From Gammaproteobacteria bacterium (GTDB taxonomy: Bacteria > Pseudomonadota > Gammaproteobacteria > Steroidobacterales > Steroidobacteraceae): a stretch of DNA of 64,000 bases. This document shows positions 1-5,667 of the stretch, in pieces. The stretch lies in assembly GCA_016874295.1 (NCBI GenBank), contig VGUH01000007.1, positions 50,771 to 114,770 of the forward strand, in the 5' to 3' direction. The notes beneath the pieces are model-generated. The model did not search any database. It saw nothing but the letters and a program-made list of their open reading frames with translations, and was not told the DNA's origin. How positions within the stretch are numbered: position 1 is the first letter of the stretch; each line of letters opens with the position of its first letter. The position numbers and the translations under genes were made by a program.

Positions 1-46
1 TGCGCGAATACAGGCGGTATTTGCCGGAGGGCAGCTTGCGGATCAT
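1..46 (-). CDS. Conserved small protein, N-terminal fragment at window edge
   Basis: On the minus strand an ATG at 46-44 opens a frame reading MIRKLPSGKYRLYSR before the sequence runs out at base 1. This opening matches, from memory, a family of short conserved bacterial proteins that begin MIRKLPSGxYRLYSRKK and have no assigned function. Only about 15 residues are present, so nothing can be said of the rest. It lies upstream of the truncated SRPBCC gene and is probably part of the flank or the first cargo of the cassette array. Confidence 0.5.
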   Translation of the reverse strand, partial: MIRKLPSGKYRLYSR

Positions 47-100
47 GGGCGTTCGAGCCAGAGGTTTGGCGTCATCTTTCGTTCGTGACCGTTACAGGTC

Positions 101-439
101 TCAAGCGTCCAAGCGGTCCTCGTAGGCAACCGACTCGCCGTGTTCGAGGGATCTCCTCAGCACACGCAGATACATCGCCCAGCAGTTGCACGAGATACGG
201 TAGTGCTCGTTCGTGCCGGGCCAGCCGGTATGGTAGAAGCGAACCCAGGTCCGCTGGTCCCGCGGCTTGAGCCGAAAGCCGACGCGTGTACCGAGCCAAT
301 CGCCGTCGGCTTGCACCATCTCCAGTTCGAACTCGGCGTCCGGCACGAATGGCGTCACCTTGCCGCGCCAGTCGTACTCGGGACCGAACCACAGCTCGTA
401 AACCGCGCCCACTTGCGGCGTGCCAGCCGACCGCTGCAT
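101..439 (-). pseudogene. SRPBCC (AHSA1-like) domain protein, N-terminally truncated by a cassette site
   Basis: The 112-residue product carries the C-terminal two-thirds of a START/SRPBCC ligand-binding fold. The segment around residues 70-105 (FYHTGWPGTNEHYRISCNCWAMYLRVL) is typical of AHSA1-like proteins, which usually run 140-160 residues, so about 35 N-terminal residues are missing. The first codons (ATG at 439-437) are not native: they coincide with the outer arm of a cassette recombination site whose GTTAGGC end is at 446-452. Comparison with the complete site at 2733-2862 shows the same bases up to the AGCGGTCG stretch. The gene therefore looks deleted into the site. A functional product is doubtful, though the open frame is intact to its TGA. 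Confidence 0.6.
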
Positions 440-445
440 CGCATA

Positions 446-452
446 GTTAGGC
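446..452 (-). repeat. Truncated cassette recombination site (attC-like end), minus orientation
   Basis: GTTAGGC at 446-452, read on the minus strand, is GCCTAAC followed by TATGCGATGCAGCGGTCG. This is identical to the start of the full site at 2733-2862. The other end of this site is absent: the sequence passes directly into the SRPBCC coding frame. The TAA stop of the antitoxin gene to its right is embedded in this heptamer, a usual arrangement for integron cassettes. Confidence 0.65.
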
Positions 453-728
453 CGCAGAGACCGTCAGTTTGACACCCAGACTCTGCAACACCTTGAGTAC
501 CGTGTCGTAGCGCGGCTTTGCGCCCGGCGTGAGTGCCTTATAAAGACTCTCGCGACCCAGACCCGACTCCTCGGCGATGCTGCTCATGCCACGCGCCTTT
601 GCGACGTTACCGACCGCCGCGAGGAAAACGTCAGGATTTGGGTCCTCGAGCGCAGCAGTGAGGTACTCCGCGACCACCTCGTCGTTGGTGAGGTAGGCGC
701 TAGGATCAAACTCTTTCAGCTTGGCCAT
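447..728 (-). CDS. HigA-like antidote of a type II toxin-antitoxin pair
   Basis: A 93-residue protein beginning MAKLKEFDPSAYL. It matches the 'putative addiction module antidote protein' family: an acidic N-terminal arm that wraps the toxin (residues 5-35, LTNDEVVAEYLTAALED) and an HTH of the Xre/HigA type (residues 38-80, VGNVAKARGMSSIAEESGLGRESLYKAL). It would bind and neutralise the upstream toxin and repress the shared promoter. It starts 5 bases after the toxin stop, so the order is toxin then antitoxin, as in higBA. Its stop codon lies inside the cassette-site heptamer at 446-452, tying it to a mobile cassette read on the minus strand. Confidence 0.85.
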   Translation of the reverse strand: MAKLKEFDPSAYLTNDEVVAEYLTAALEDPNPDVFLAAVGNVAKARGMSSIAEESGLGRESLYKALTPGAKPRYDTVLKVLQSLGVKLTVSAA

Positions 729-733
729 GGTTG

Positions 734-1027
734 TCACTCCAATTCCGCGAGCAGGCGTCTGGCCCGCGCAATGTCTCGTTGCTGAGATGATTTGTCGCCA
801 CCACACAGCAAGATAATTATGATCTCCCCGCGCGGCGCGAAGTAGAGGCGGTAACCAGGGCCGGCAAATATCCGCATCTCATGAAGTCCGCCACCGAGAC
901 TCTTGCTGTCACCCAAATTTCCGAGTCGTATTGAATCGAGCCGAGCCAGGATTCGGGCAGTGCCCTTCGCGTCCCGCAGCCCAGCCAACCATTTGGAGAA
1001 GACTTCGGTTTGCTGGATCTGATACAC
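734..1027 (-). CDS. HigB/RelE-like toxin
   Basis: A 97-residue protein of the RelE/HigB 'addiction module killer' family, probably a ribosome-dependent mRNA interferase. Visible hallmarks are the N-terminal strand-helix VYQIQQTEVFSKWLAGLRD, the basic helix KGTARILARLDSIRLGN, the core GLHEMRIFAGPGYRLYF, and the C-terminal LLCGGDKSSQQRDIARARRLL. The start chosen is a GTG at 1027-1025 because homologues begin just before this first strand; the upstream extension to 1177 runs through the promoter/operator and the recombination site and is not family sequence. It precedes its antitoxin (gap 5 bp). Confidence 0.85.
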   Translation of the reverse strand: MYQIQQTEVFSKWLAGLRDAKGTARILARLDSIRLGNLGDSKSLGGGLHEMRIFAGPGYRLYFAPRGEIIIILLCGGDKSSQQRDIARARRLLAELE

Positions 1028-1035
1028 ACGCCAAG

Positions 1036-1053
1036 TGTATCCGTACGGATACA
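1036..1053 (-). promoter_or_regulatory. 18-bp perfect palindrome, likely operator of the first higBA pair
   Basis: TGTATCCGTACGGATACA is a perfect inverted repeat lying 9 bp upstream of the toxin GTG start. Position and symmetry fit a HigA-type dimeric repressor site overlapping the toxin-antitoxin promoter. Confidence 0.6.
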
Positions 1054-1084
1054 ACAATGCAAGGGCGGAAAACGGCTCTTCGCG

Positions 1085-1210
1085 GCCTAACGTCCGCGTT
1101 GAGCGGGCCGAGCCGCTGCAATAATAGGCGCCGCGGGCGCGACAATCTTCTCCGCGCCGGCGGCGCACCCCCGCCAAGCTCTCACGGACCGCTCCAACGC
1201 ATTGTTAGAT
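1085..1210 (-). repeat. attC: attC-like cassette recombination site, minus orientation
   Basis: A 126-bp imperfect palindrome bounded by GCCTAAC (1085-1091) and GTTAGAT (1204-1210), which fit the RYYYAAC and GTTRRRY consensus of integron attC sites. The inner arms CGTCCGCGTTGAGCGG and CCGCTCCAACGC pair imperfectly. Its reverse complement is closely similar over its whole length to the site at 2142-2267, which has the same 126-bp length, so the two belong to one family and lie in opposite directions. It separates the first higBA unit from the next cassette. Confidence 0.8.
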
Positions 1211-1229
1211 CGCCGAGCTTCAGTTGACC

Positions 1230-1249
1230 GTATGTCAGAACTGACATAC
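1230..1249 (+). promoter_or_regulatory. 20-bp inverted repeat, likely operator of the second toxin-antitoxin pair
   Basis: GTATGTCAG and CTGACATAC are perfect inverted arms separated by AA. The element ends 10 bp before the GTG start of the toxin gene at 1260, the expected place for autoregulation by an Xre antitoxin. Confidence 0.55.
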
Positions 1250-1259
1250 ACTAGCACTC

Positions 1260-1598
1260 GTGGCCAAAGCCGACAAGCCGCTGGTCTGGCCGCATGGGGA
1301 GATCAAGACTCCTCCATTCGCTACCGAGGCGAGGATTGAGGCGGGCGTGCTGCTCAGAAGGCTGCAACGCGGCGAGTCGCTGGGCATGCCGCATTCGCGG
1401 CCGATGCCGGTCATTGGCGGTAGGTGCCACGAACTGCGCGTCCGGGATCGGACCGCAAACTGGCGGATCATTTACCGGACGGACGGAGACGCGATCATCA
1501 TTGGAGAGGTCTTCGCCAAGAAGACACGGACTACCCCCAAGGATGTAATCGCGATCTGTCAGAAGCGTTTTCGGGAGTATGACGATGCGTGCAAGTAA
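1260..1598 (+). CDS. RelE/HigB-family toxin (phage Gp49-like)
   Basis: The 112-residue protein contains the Gp49-like/HigB signature around residues 55-85 (GGRCHELRVRDRTANWRIIYRTDGDAIIIGEVFAKKT), including the ELR...WR...Y pattern of RelE-like interferases. It starts at a GTG just downstream of the inverted repeat at 1230-1249; no in-frame ATG precedes the conserved core. Its 3' end overlaps the antitoxin gene by 20 bases, so the two are translationally coupled. It reads in the opposite direction from the recombination site at 1085-1210, which would make it antisense to its cassette's own orientation, as is common for toxin-antitoxin cassettes carrying their own promoter. Confidence 0.85.
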   Translation: MAKADKPLVWPHGEIKTPPFATEARIEAGVLLRRLQRGESLGMPHSRPMPVIGGRCHELRVRDRTANWRIIYRTDGDAIIIGEVFAKKTRTTPKDVIAICQKRFREYDDACK

Positions 1599-1899
1599 GA
1601 AGGCAAAGCTCACCGGTCGCGGCTGGAAGGTCGGGGACACCAAGGAGTTCCTGGATCTCTCGTCCGAGGAGGCCGCGCTGATCGAGTTGCGCCTGAAACT
1701 CGCTGAAGGTCTTAAGGCCCGGCGCAAGCGCAAGCGTCTTACGCAGCACGACCTGGCCGCGGCGGTACAGTCCAGCCAATCCCGAGTCGCCAAGATGGAG
1801 TCGGGGGATCCGACGGTCTCGATCGATTTGCTGATGCGGTCACTTATAGCACTCGGCGCCTCGAGGCGTGACCTGGCCCGGATCATAGCGCCACGCTGA
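1579..1899 (+). CDS. Xre-family antitoxin
   Basis: A 106-residue helix-turn-helix protein. The HTH spans about residues 40-95 (RLKLAEGLKARRKRKRLTQHDLAAAVQSSQSRVAKMESGDPTVSIDLLMRSL), a classic Xre/Cro fold. The N-terminal 35 residues likely contact the toxin. Two starts are possible, ATG at 1579 or ATG at 1585; both lie inside the toxin's last codons. It would neutralise the toxin encoded just upstream and repress the pair through the inverted repeat at 1230-1249. Confidence 0.85.
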   Translation: MTMRASKKAKLTGRGWKVGDTKEFLDLSSEEAALIELRLKLAEGLKARRKRKRLTQHDLAAAVQSSQSRVAKMESGDPTVSIDLLMRSLIALGASRRDLARIIAPR

Positions 1900-1906
1900 C
1901 TCGGCG

Positions 1907-1927
1907 ATCTAACGTCCGCGTTGAGCG
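1907..1927 (-). repeat. Truncated attC-like site, minus orientation
   Basis: ATCTAAC (1907-1913) followed by GTCCGCGTTGAGCG repeats the first 20 or so bases of the site at 1085-1210. The sequence then leaves the site abruptly for unrelated sequence (TCACTCAGGG) and no closing GTTRRRY follows. This marks the point where left, minus-oriented cassettes meet right, plus-oriented cassettes. Confidence 0.6.
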
Positions 1928-1946
1928 TCACTCAGGGAGCATCACG

Positions 1947-2132
1947 ATGAATAGCAGATATATTGTTGTCTCGGGAGTGGTCTTCGGCCTTATCGCCTTG
2001 GCGCAACTGCTCCGCGCGGTGAATCAAGTGCCGGCTCAGGTCGGCAGTATTGAGATTCCTGTCTGGGTGTCCTGGATTGCTGTGATTCTGGCCGGCAGCA
2101 TGTGCACTTGGGCATTCGCTACACGTCGATAA
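1947..2132 (+). CDS. Small membrane protein of integron-cassette type
   Basis: A 61-residue protein with two predicted membrane segments (about residues 5-24, YIVVSGVVFGLIALAQLL, and 38-56, VWVSWIAVILAGSMCTWAF). I recognise the pattern MxSRYIVVSGVVFG...IPVWxSW from short hypothetical proteins common in integron cassettes and their chromosomal relatives; no function is known. Preceded by an AGGGAG ribosome-binding sequence 9 bases before the ATG. It lies directly before the site at 2142-2267, as a cassette gene should. Confidence 0.65.
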   Translation: MNSRYIVVSGVVFGLIALAQLLRAVNQVPAQVGSIEIPVWVSWIAVILAGSMCTWAFATRR

Positions 2133-2141
2133 GGCGGTGAC

Positions 2142-2267
2142 GCCCAACTATGCGTTGGAGCGGTCCGTGAAAGGTCTGGTGATGGGCGCCGCGGGCGCCT
2201 CGGAAATTGTCGCGCCCGCGGCGCCTGGCAAGCGCGTCGCGCGGCCCGCTCAACGCGGACGTTAGGC
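2142..2267 (+). repeat. attC: attC-like cassette recombination site, plus orientation
   Basis: A 126-bp imperfect palindrome bounded by GCCCAAC (2142-2148) and GTTAGGC (2261-2267). Inner arms TATGCGTTGGAGCGG and CCGCTCAACGCGGAC pair with a few unmatched bases, as attC sites do. It is closely similar to the reverse complement of 1085-1210. Confidence 0.8.
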
Positions 2268-2279
2268 AACATTTAATCC

Positions 2280-2738
2280 ATGCATATCGCACGTGCCACG
2301 TTGGTCTCAACAGTAGCCGCCATGGCGATTGTTACCTTGATTGCCTATCTGGTGCGTCCGACCTCCGACTGGGGAACCAATGATTCGGGCGCCGTACAGG
2401 GCTATTCGTATTTCGTCCTAGCCTGCTCTGCTACTGTCGTTAGCTCGGCACTGGTGTTTCCGCTGGTAGCGCTGCGATTGCAGAGGAAAGGCGCGTTTAC
2501 GCGACGCCGCTGGACTCGCCAGGTGTTGTTGGGTGTAGTGTTAGTAGCATTTGCATGGTCCGCAGCGGCCTGGCTATTTCTTTTCGGTGGATCGCTGCTA
2601 AATGTCGCGGATATCCTGACGTTGGCCGTACTGCTGAGCATCTTCATGATCTTGCTGTTAATCCCGATTTCACCCATGTGGCTATGGGTCGCACGTGCCC
2701 CTAAGCAGAATCCTACCAACTCAGCAAATGTTGCCTAA
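2280..2738 (+). CDS. Four-helix membrane protein, cassette cargo, unknown function
   Basis: A 152-residue hydrophobic protein with four likely transmembrane segments at about residues 8-26, 43-64, 83-105 and 113-138, and short charged loops. I do not recognise a family. It starts 12 bases after the end of the upstream recombination site, and its TAA stop falls inside the GCCTAAC heptamer of the next one (2733-2739), so the whole gene fills one cassette. It probably depends on an outside promoter or a promoter within the preceding site. Confidence 0.7.
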   Translation: MHIARATLVSTVAAMAIVTLIAYLVRPTSDWGTNDSGAVQGYSYFVLACSATVVSSALVFPLVALRLQRKGAFTRRRWTRQVLLGVVLVAFAWSAAAWLFLFGGSLLNVADILTLAVLLSIFMILLLIPISPMWLWVARAPKQNPTNSANVA

Positions 2739-2862
2739 CTATGCGATGCAGCGGTCGTCGCACGTCGGCACGCCGCTTGCAGGGACAGGAACCGGCGCGG
2801 ACGGGTTGCGATCCGCAAGCGGCGCGCCGACTGCGCGCCGCCGCTGATCGCGCACGTTAGAT
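2733..2862 (+). repeat. attC: attC-like cassette recombination site, plus orientation
   Basis: A 130-bp imperfect palindrome bounded by GCCTAAC (2733-2739) and GTTAGAT (2856-2862). The arms ATGCGATGCAGCGG and CCGCTGATCGCGCA pair imperfectly. A second inner hairpin is visible (AACCGGCGCGGA; GATCCGCAAGCGGCGCGCC). The beginning is shared with the remnant at 446-452. Confidence 0.8.
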
Positions 2863-2916
2863 GTCACTTGGACCGCGTCATTGCGTCGCCCGGCCTGCCC
2901 TGCTAGCTTGATCGAT

Positions 2917-3150
2917 ATGGCACGCCCGCTTACCAAGATTCAGCAGGAAATTCGAGCACTTAGCGGCCCCGAGAAGGAAGCGCTGCTGCTTCTTCTGTGG
3001 GAGGAGCTAGACGGCCCGTCCGATCCAGATGTCGAAGCGGCCTGGCTGGAAGAAGTGCGCAGACGCGGCCAGGAGATCGACGCGGGCCAGGTCGAGCTTG
3101 TGCCTGCGGACAAGGTGTTCCGAAAGCTAGGAGCTGGACTCAAGAAGTGA
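2917..3150 (+). CDS. Addiction-module antidote (TIGR02574-like)
   Basis: The 77-residue protein has the layout of the 'putative addiction module component' family: a helical N-terminus (IQQEIRALSGPEKEALLLLLWEELDG) and the acidic middle DPDVEAAWLEEVRRRGQEIDAGQVELVPADKVFRKL that binds a ParE/RelE toxin. The ATG at 2917 is favoured over upstream codons because the family motif begins at once. The toxin start overlaps its stop codon (GTGA), indicating translational coupling. Confidence 0.85.
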   Translation: MARPLTKIQQEIRALSGPEKEALLLLLWEELDGPSDPDVEAAWLEEVRRRGQEIDAGQVELVPADKVFRKLGAGLKK

Positions 3151-3437
3151 CGCCTGAGTTTCACCCGGCGGCACAGGAAGAACTCGCCGCTGCAGTGAAG
3201 ATCGGCGACGCTCGTGCAGCTGGGCTCGGACTCGAGCTGCTTTTCGAAACGCAGCGGGTAGTTGCACTGCTATGCGACCTACCAGACGTTGGCGAACCGC
3301 TCGACGAGCGCTATCGGCGCTTTCCGCTCAGGCGATTTCCTTTCGGCATCGTGTACCGCATAGACGGCTCACGCCTGCGTATCGTCGCTCTCGCCCATCG
3401 CCGTCAACGTCCTGGCTACTGGGCTAGACGCAAGTGA
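3147..3437 (+). CDS. ParE/RelE-family toxin
   Basis: A 96-residue ParE-type toxin: N-terminal FHPAAQEELAAAVKIGDARAAGLGLELLFETQRVVALLCDLPDVGEPL, then the strand-turn-strand YRRFPLRRFPFGIVYRIDGSRLRIVALAHRRQRPGYW, which is the usual ParE/RelE C-terminal core ending in the HxxRxPGYW pattern. ParE proteins poison gyrase, RelE proteins cut mRNA; sequence alone does not settle which. The start GTG at 3147 overlaps the antidote stop. The heptamer ATCTAAC follows two bases after its stop. Confidence 0.85.
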   Translation: MTPEFHPAAQEELAAAVKIGDARAAGLGLELLFETQRVVALLCDLPDVGEPLDERYRRFPLRRFPFGIVYRIDGSRLRIVALAHRRQRPGYWARRK

Positions 3438-3444
3438 CATCTAA

Positions 3445-4898
3445 CCCTGATCCGACAATCTTTTCTCGCGGGTGAGCGGCGAATGAATTGAAAAAGGCCT
3501 CTCGTTGTGGTTGAAAGCAAGTTGCCACACCGACTTTCTGCCACGAGCGAGAGGCCACCGACAGTGAGACGAAGAAACACCGATTTGCATGCCCGTGTCA
3601 ATGGAAATCTTGCCATCGAGTTCGGCGGCGCGAAGCTCACCTCGTACGCGGGGCTGGAGCTGTTCGATCGGTACCTGCGGCGGATCAAGTTCAGCGATCT
3701 GGTGCGCGCGGCGTTCGGCCAGGCGCGCCTGGGCGGGGGCTTCGGCGTGATCGCGATGGTGCGCGTGTTGATCGGGCTCTTGGTGGTCGGCGGCCGCCGC
3801 CTGGAACACCTGAAGTACCTGGCCACCGATCCGCTGCTGCAGCGCTTCGCGCGCGTTGCGCATCTGGCGGCGCTCAATGCCGCGGTGATCGGGCAGATCC
3901 TGCCGCGGCTGGCGCTGCGGAGCCTGACCGTCGATGTCGACGGGACGGTGGTCTCGACCGGTCTGCAGGTCGAGCGCGCCTGCCGCGGCTACAACCCGCA
4001 TCGTCGCAAGGTGCCGAGCTACTACCCGATCACCGCGCACCTGGCGGAGACCACGCACCTGCTGCGGGCACGCAACCGCTCGGGCAATGTGCACGATGGC
4101 AAGGCCTCGCTCGGCTTTCTGCGGGAACTGTGGTGCCAGCTCGTTGGCCTGTCGGTGCCGAGCCGCCAGGTCCGCTTCCGCATGGATGGCGCCTTTTTCC
4201 GCGCGGATGTGCTGCGCTGGCTCACCTGGCGCGAAGTCGGCTATGCCGTCAAGGTGCCCTTCTATCGCTGGCTCGACCTGCAGCAGTTCATCTGCACTGC
4301 CCACCGCTGGACGCGAGTCACGGCCGAGGTGTCGGGCTTGCGGGTGCCGGCGGTGGCCACCCCCTGGGGGACAACGCTTCCCGTGGCGATCTATCGGCGC
4401 CGGATCGGGCATCGCCCGGCCAAGAACTTCCAGTTGGATCTGTTCGCCCCCAACGACGGGCACTATGAGTACTCGGCCGTCACCAGCAATCTCGACTACA
4501 CGCTCGCGAACCTGTGGCACTTCATGGCCGGCCGCGGCGCGCACGAGAAGACCCTCGCGCAGCTGAAGAGCGGGCTCGCCTTCCATACCGTGCCCACCCT
4601 GGCGTACGCCGCCAACAGCGCCTGGCAGCAACTGGTCGCGCTCACGCACAATCTGCTGACCAACTTCCAGATCGACACCGGCGCCGAGCGTCGACGCCGT
4701 TCCCGCAAGCACACCGCGCTGCCACGCCTCGCCACCGTGCACACGCTGCGCTTCACGCTGTTCCACCGTGCCGCAGCGCTGGTAAGACCCACCGGAAAAA
4801 CCGTGCTGCGCTTGGCCCGCAATCCCGCCACCGAGCGTCTGTTTACCCGCATCGATCAGGCGCTCCCGTGCGCGGCCTAGGTTTTTGACGGATTAGGG
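3445..4898 (+). mobile_element. IS1380-family insertion sequence
   Basis: A 1.45-kb element with one transposase gene. Terminal inverted repeats are CCCTGATCCGAC (3445-3456) and, on the other strand, CCCTAATCCGTC (4898-4887), matching at 10 of 12. The symmetry extends outward through the flanking CTAA / TTAG, so element termini and cassette-site ends are continuous. No clear direct target duplication is seen: flanks CTAA and TTAG are inverted, not direct, copies. An imperfect hairpin (3496-3510 with 3541-3556, GGCCTCTCG arms) precedes the transposase core. Confidence 0.8.
3507..4880 (+). CDS. IS1380-family DDE transposase
   Basis: The 457-residue protein has the family layout: N-terminal FGGAKLTSYAGLELFDRYLRRI, first catalytic Asp in TVDVDGTVVSTG (about residue 146), second in FRMDGAFFRADVLRW (about residue 228), and the glutamate in GAHEKTLAQLKSGLAFHTVPT (about residue 350). 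All three acidic residues appear present, so it may be active. The first start is a GTG at 3507, but that places 19 residues through a hairpin; a second in-frame GTG at 3564 just after the hairpin begins the conserved part and is an equally good choice. Confidence 0.85.
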   Translation: MVESKLPHRLSATSERPPTVRRRNTDLHARVNGNLAIEFGGAKLTSYAGLELFDRYLRRIKFSDLVRAAFGQARLGGGFGVIAMVRVLIGLLVVGGRRLEHLKYLATDPLLQRFARVAHLAALNAAVIGQILPRLALRSLTVDVDGTVVSTGLQVERACRGYNPHRRKVPSYYPITAHLAETTHLLRARNRSGNVHDGKASLGFLRELWCQLVGLSVPSRQVRFRMDGAFFRADVLRWLTWREVGYAVKVPFYRWLDLQQFICTAHRWTRVTAEVSGLRVPAVATPWGTTLPVAIYRRRIGHRPAKNFQLDLFAPNDGHYEYSAVTSNLDYTLANLWHFMAGRGAHEKTLAQLKSGLAFHTVPTLAYAANSAWQQLVALTHNLLTNFQIDTGAERRRRSRKHTALPRLATVHTLRFTLFHRAAALVRPTGKTVLRLARNPATERLFTRIDQALPCAA

Positions 4899-4910
4899 TT
4901 AGGTGTCTTG

Positions 4911-5195
4911 TTACGCGGCCACGCGCGAGACCCGCAAGGCCTTGCGCCGTTTTTCGGCATGCCACAGGTCGTACTGCGTCTGCTGGTTCATCCAGCTCTC
5001 GGAACTGGTGCCGAATGCAATCGACAGCCGTACCGCCATCTCCGGGCTAATACCGGCGCGGCCATTGAGCAGGGCCGAGAGAGTCTTACGGCTGATTCCC
5101 AACGCGGCGGCCGCATCCGTGACCGAGAGATCCAGCGGCTCAAGACAGAGCTTGCGGATGATCTCGCCGGGGTGGGGAGGGTTATGCATCCTCAT
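4911..5195 (-). CDS. higA: HigA-family antitoxin
   Basis: A 94-residue protein of the HigA family: [80 protein letters not shown] is a full-length match to the family pattern, with the HTH at residues 24-58. Two ATGs (5195 and 5189) are possible. It is intact, while its toxin partner upstream carries a premature stop. Its TAA stop (4913-4911) lies in the 14-bp inverted repeat that bounds this cassette. Confidence 0.9.
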   Translation of the reverse strand: MRMHNPPHPGEIIRKLCLEPLDLSVTDAAAALGISRKTLSALLNGRAGISPEMAVRLSIAFGTSSESWMNQQTQYDLWHAEKRRKALRVSRVAA

Positions 5196-5203
5196 GGGCT
5201 ACC

Positions 5204-5482
5204 TCAGTGATAATCCAAGTAATCGACATCTACTGCGTCTTTCCCCTCGAACCGGAAAGTAACACGCCAGTTGGCGCGAACTGTTACCGCCTAGGTACCG
5301 CTGCGGCCGCCTTTCAGCGGGTGAAGTCTCAGGCCCGGCAGGCCCATGTCACCTGGGGAAGTGGCGGCACTCAGAGCGCCTAGGATCAAGCTCAGCGGCT
5401 CTGCGTGAGCGGCCTGAATCCCGGCTTTTGACCCCGTCGCAAAGAACTTGCCCAAACCCTTGTGACGGAACGCCCGAATCAC
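5204..5482 (-). pseudogene. higB: higB toxin with an in-frame amber stop
   Basis: The frame MIRAFRHKGLGKFFATGSKAGIQ...MGLPGLRLHPLKGGRSGT is the N-terminal two-thirds of a HigB toxin. It stops at TAG (5293-5291) and then continues in the same frame as AVTVRANWRVTFRFEGKDAVDVDYLDYH to a TGA at 5206-5204, which is the expected HigB C-terminus. The TAG takes the place of the Trp usual in this family (LKGxxxGxWSV), so a single TGG to TAG change explains it. Without the C-terminal strand pair the toxin should be inactive unless the amber codon is read through. Confidence 0.8.
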
Positions 5483-5492
5483 GGTTCGGAGT

Positions 5493-5516
5493 GTAACCCA
5501 TAACGTTACGGGTTAC
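5493..5516 (-). promoter_or_regulatory. 24-bp near-perfect palindrome, likely higBA operator
   Basis: GTAACCC and GGGTTAC arms with the centre AACGTT make a 24-bp inverted repeat with a single mismatched pair. It ends 10 bp upstream of the higB start codon, where a HigA repressor would bind. Confidence 0.6.
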
Positions 5517-5667
5517 AAGACACCTAACTACTATTGGGTCTGAAAGTGACGTGATGTTTTACGTCATTCCCCATCGATTATCACGCTGCGGCGCGGTAAG
5601 TGTCTGTCAAGGCTCGCAATCAAGATGATCTAACCGCGGTGTCGTCAAAGAGAGCCGCACCACCAGA

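Larger units (their letters stand above)
3439..4904 (+). repeat. attC-type outer ends split by an IS element
   Basis: ATCTAAC at 3439-3445 and GTTAGGT at 4898-4904 fit the two outer heptamers of a plus-oriented cassette site. Everything between them is the insertion sequence; the normal inner arms are gone. Either the IS inserted and deleted the interior, or its own termini supply the arms. See the IS entry. Confidence 0.45.
4898..5528. repeat. Cassette bounded by 14-bp perfect inverted repeats
   Basis: GTTAGGTGTCTTGT at 4898-4911 and its exact reverse complement ACAAGACACCTAAC at 5515-5528 flank the higBA unit. The outer seven bases of each (GTTAGGT, ACCTAAC) also fit the cassette-site heptamers. 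From 5529 to about 5660 no closing site follows; there is only a short TGACGT...ACGTCA hairpin near 5547-5566. Confidence 0.55.

Noticed and set aside
5529..5660. A complete cassette site after the last higBA unit
   Set aside because: ACCTAAC at 5522-5528 opens like one, but no GTTRRRY end with pairing arms follows; only a short TGACGT hairpin is present.
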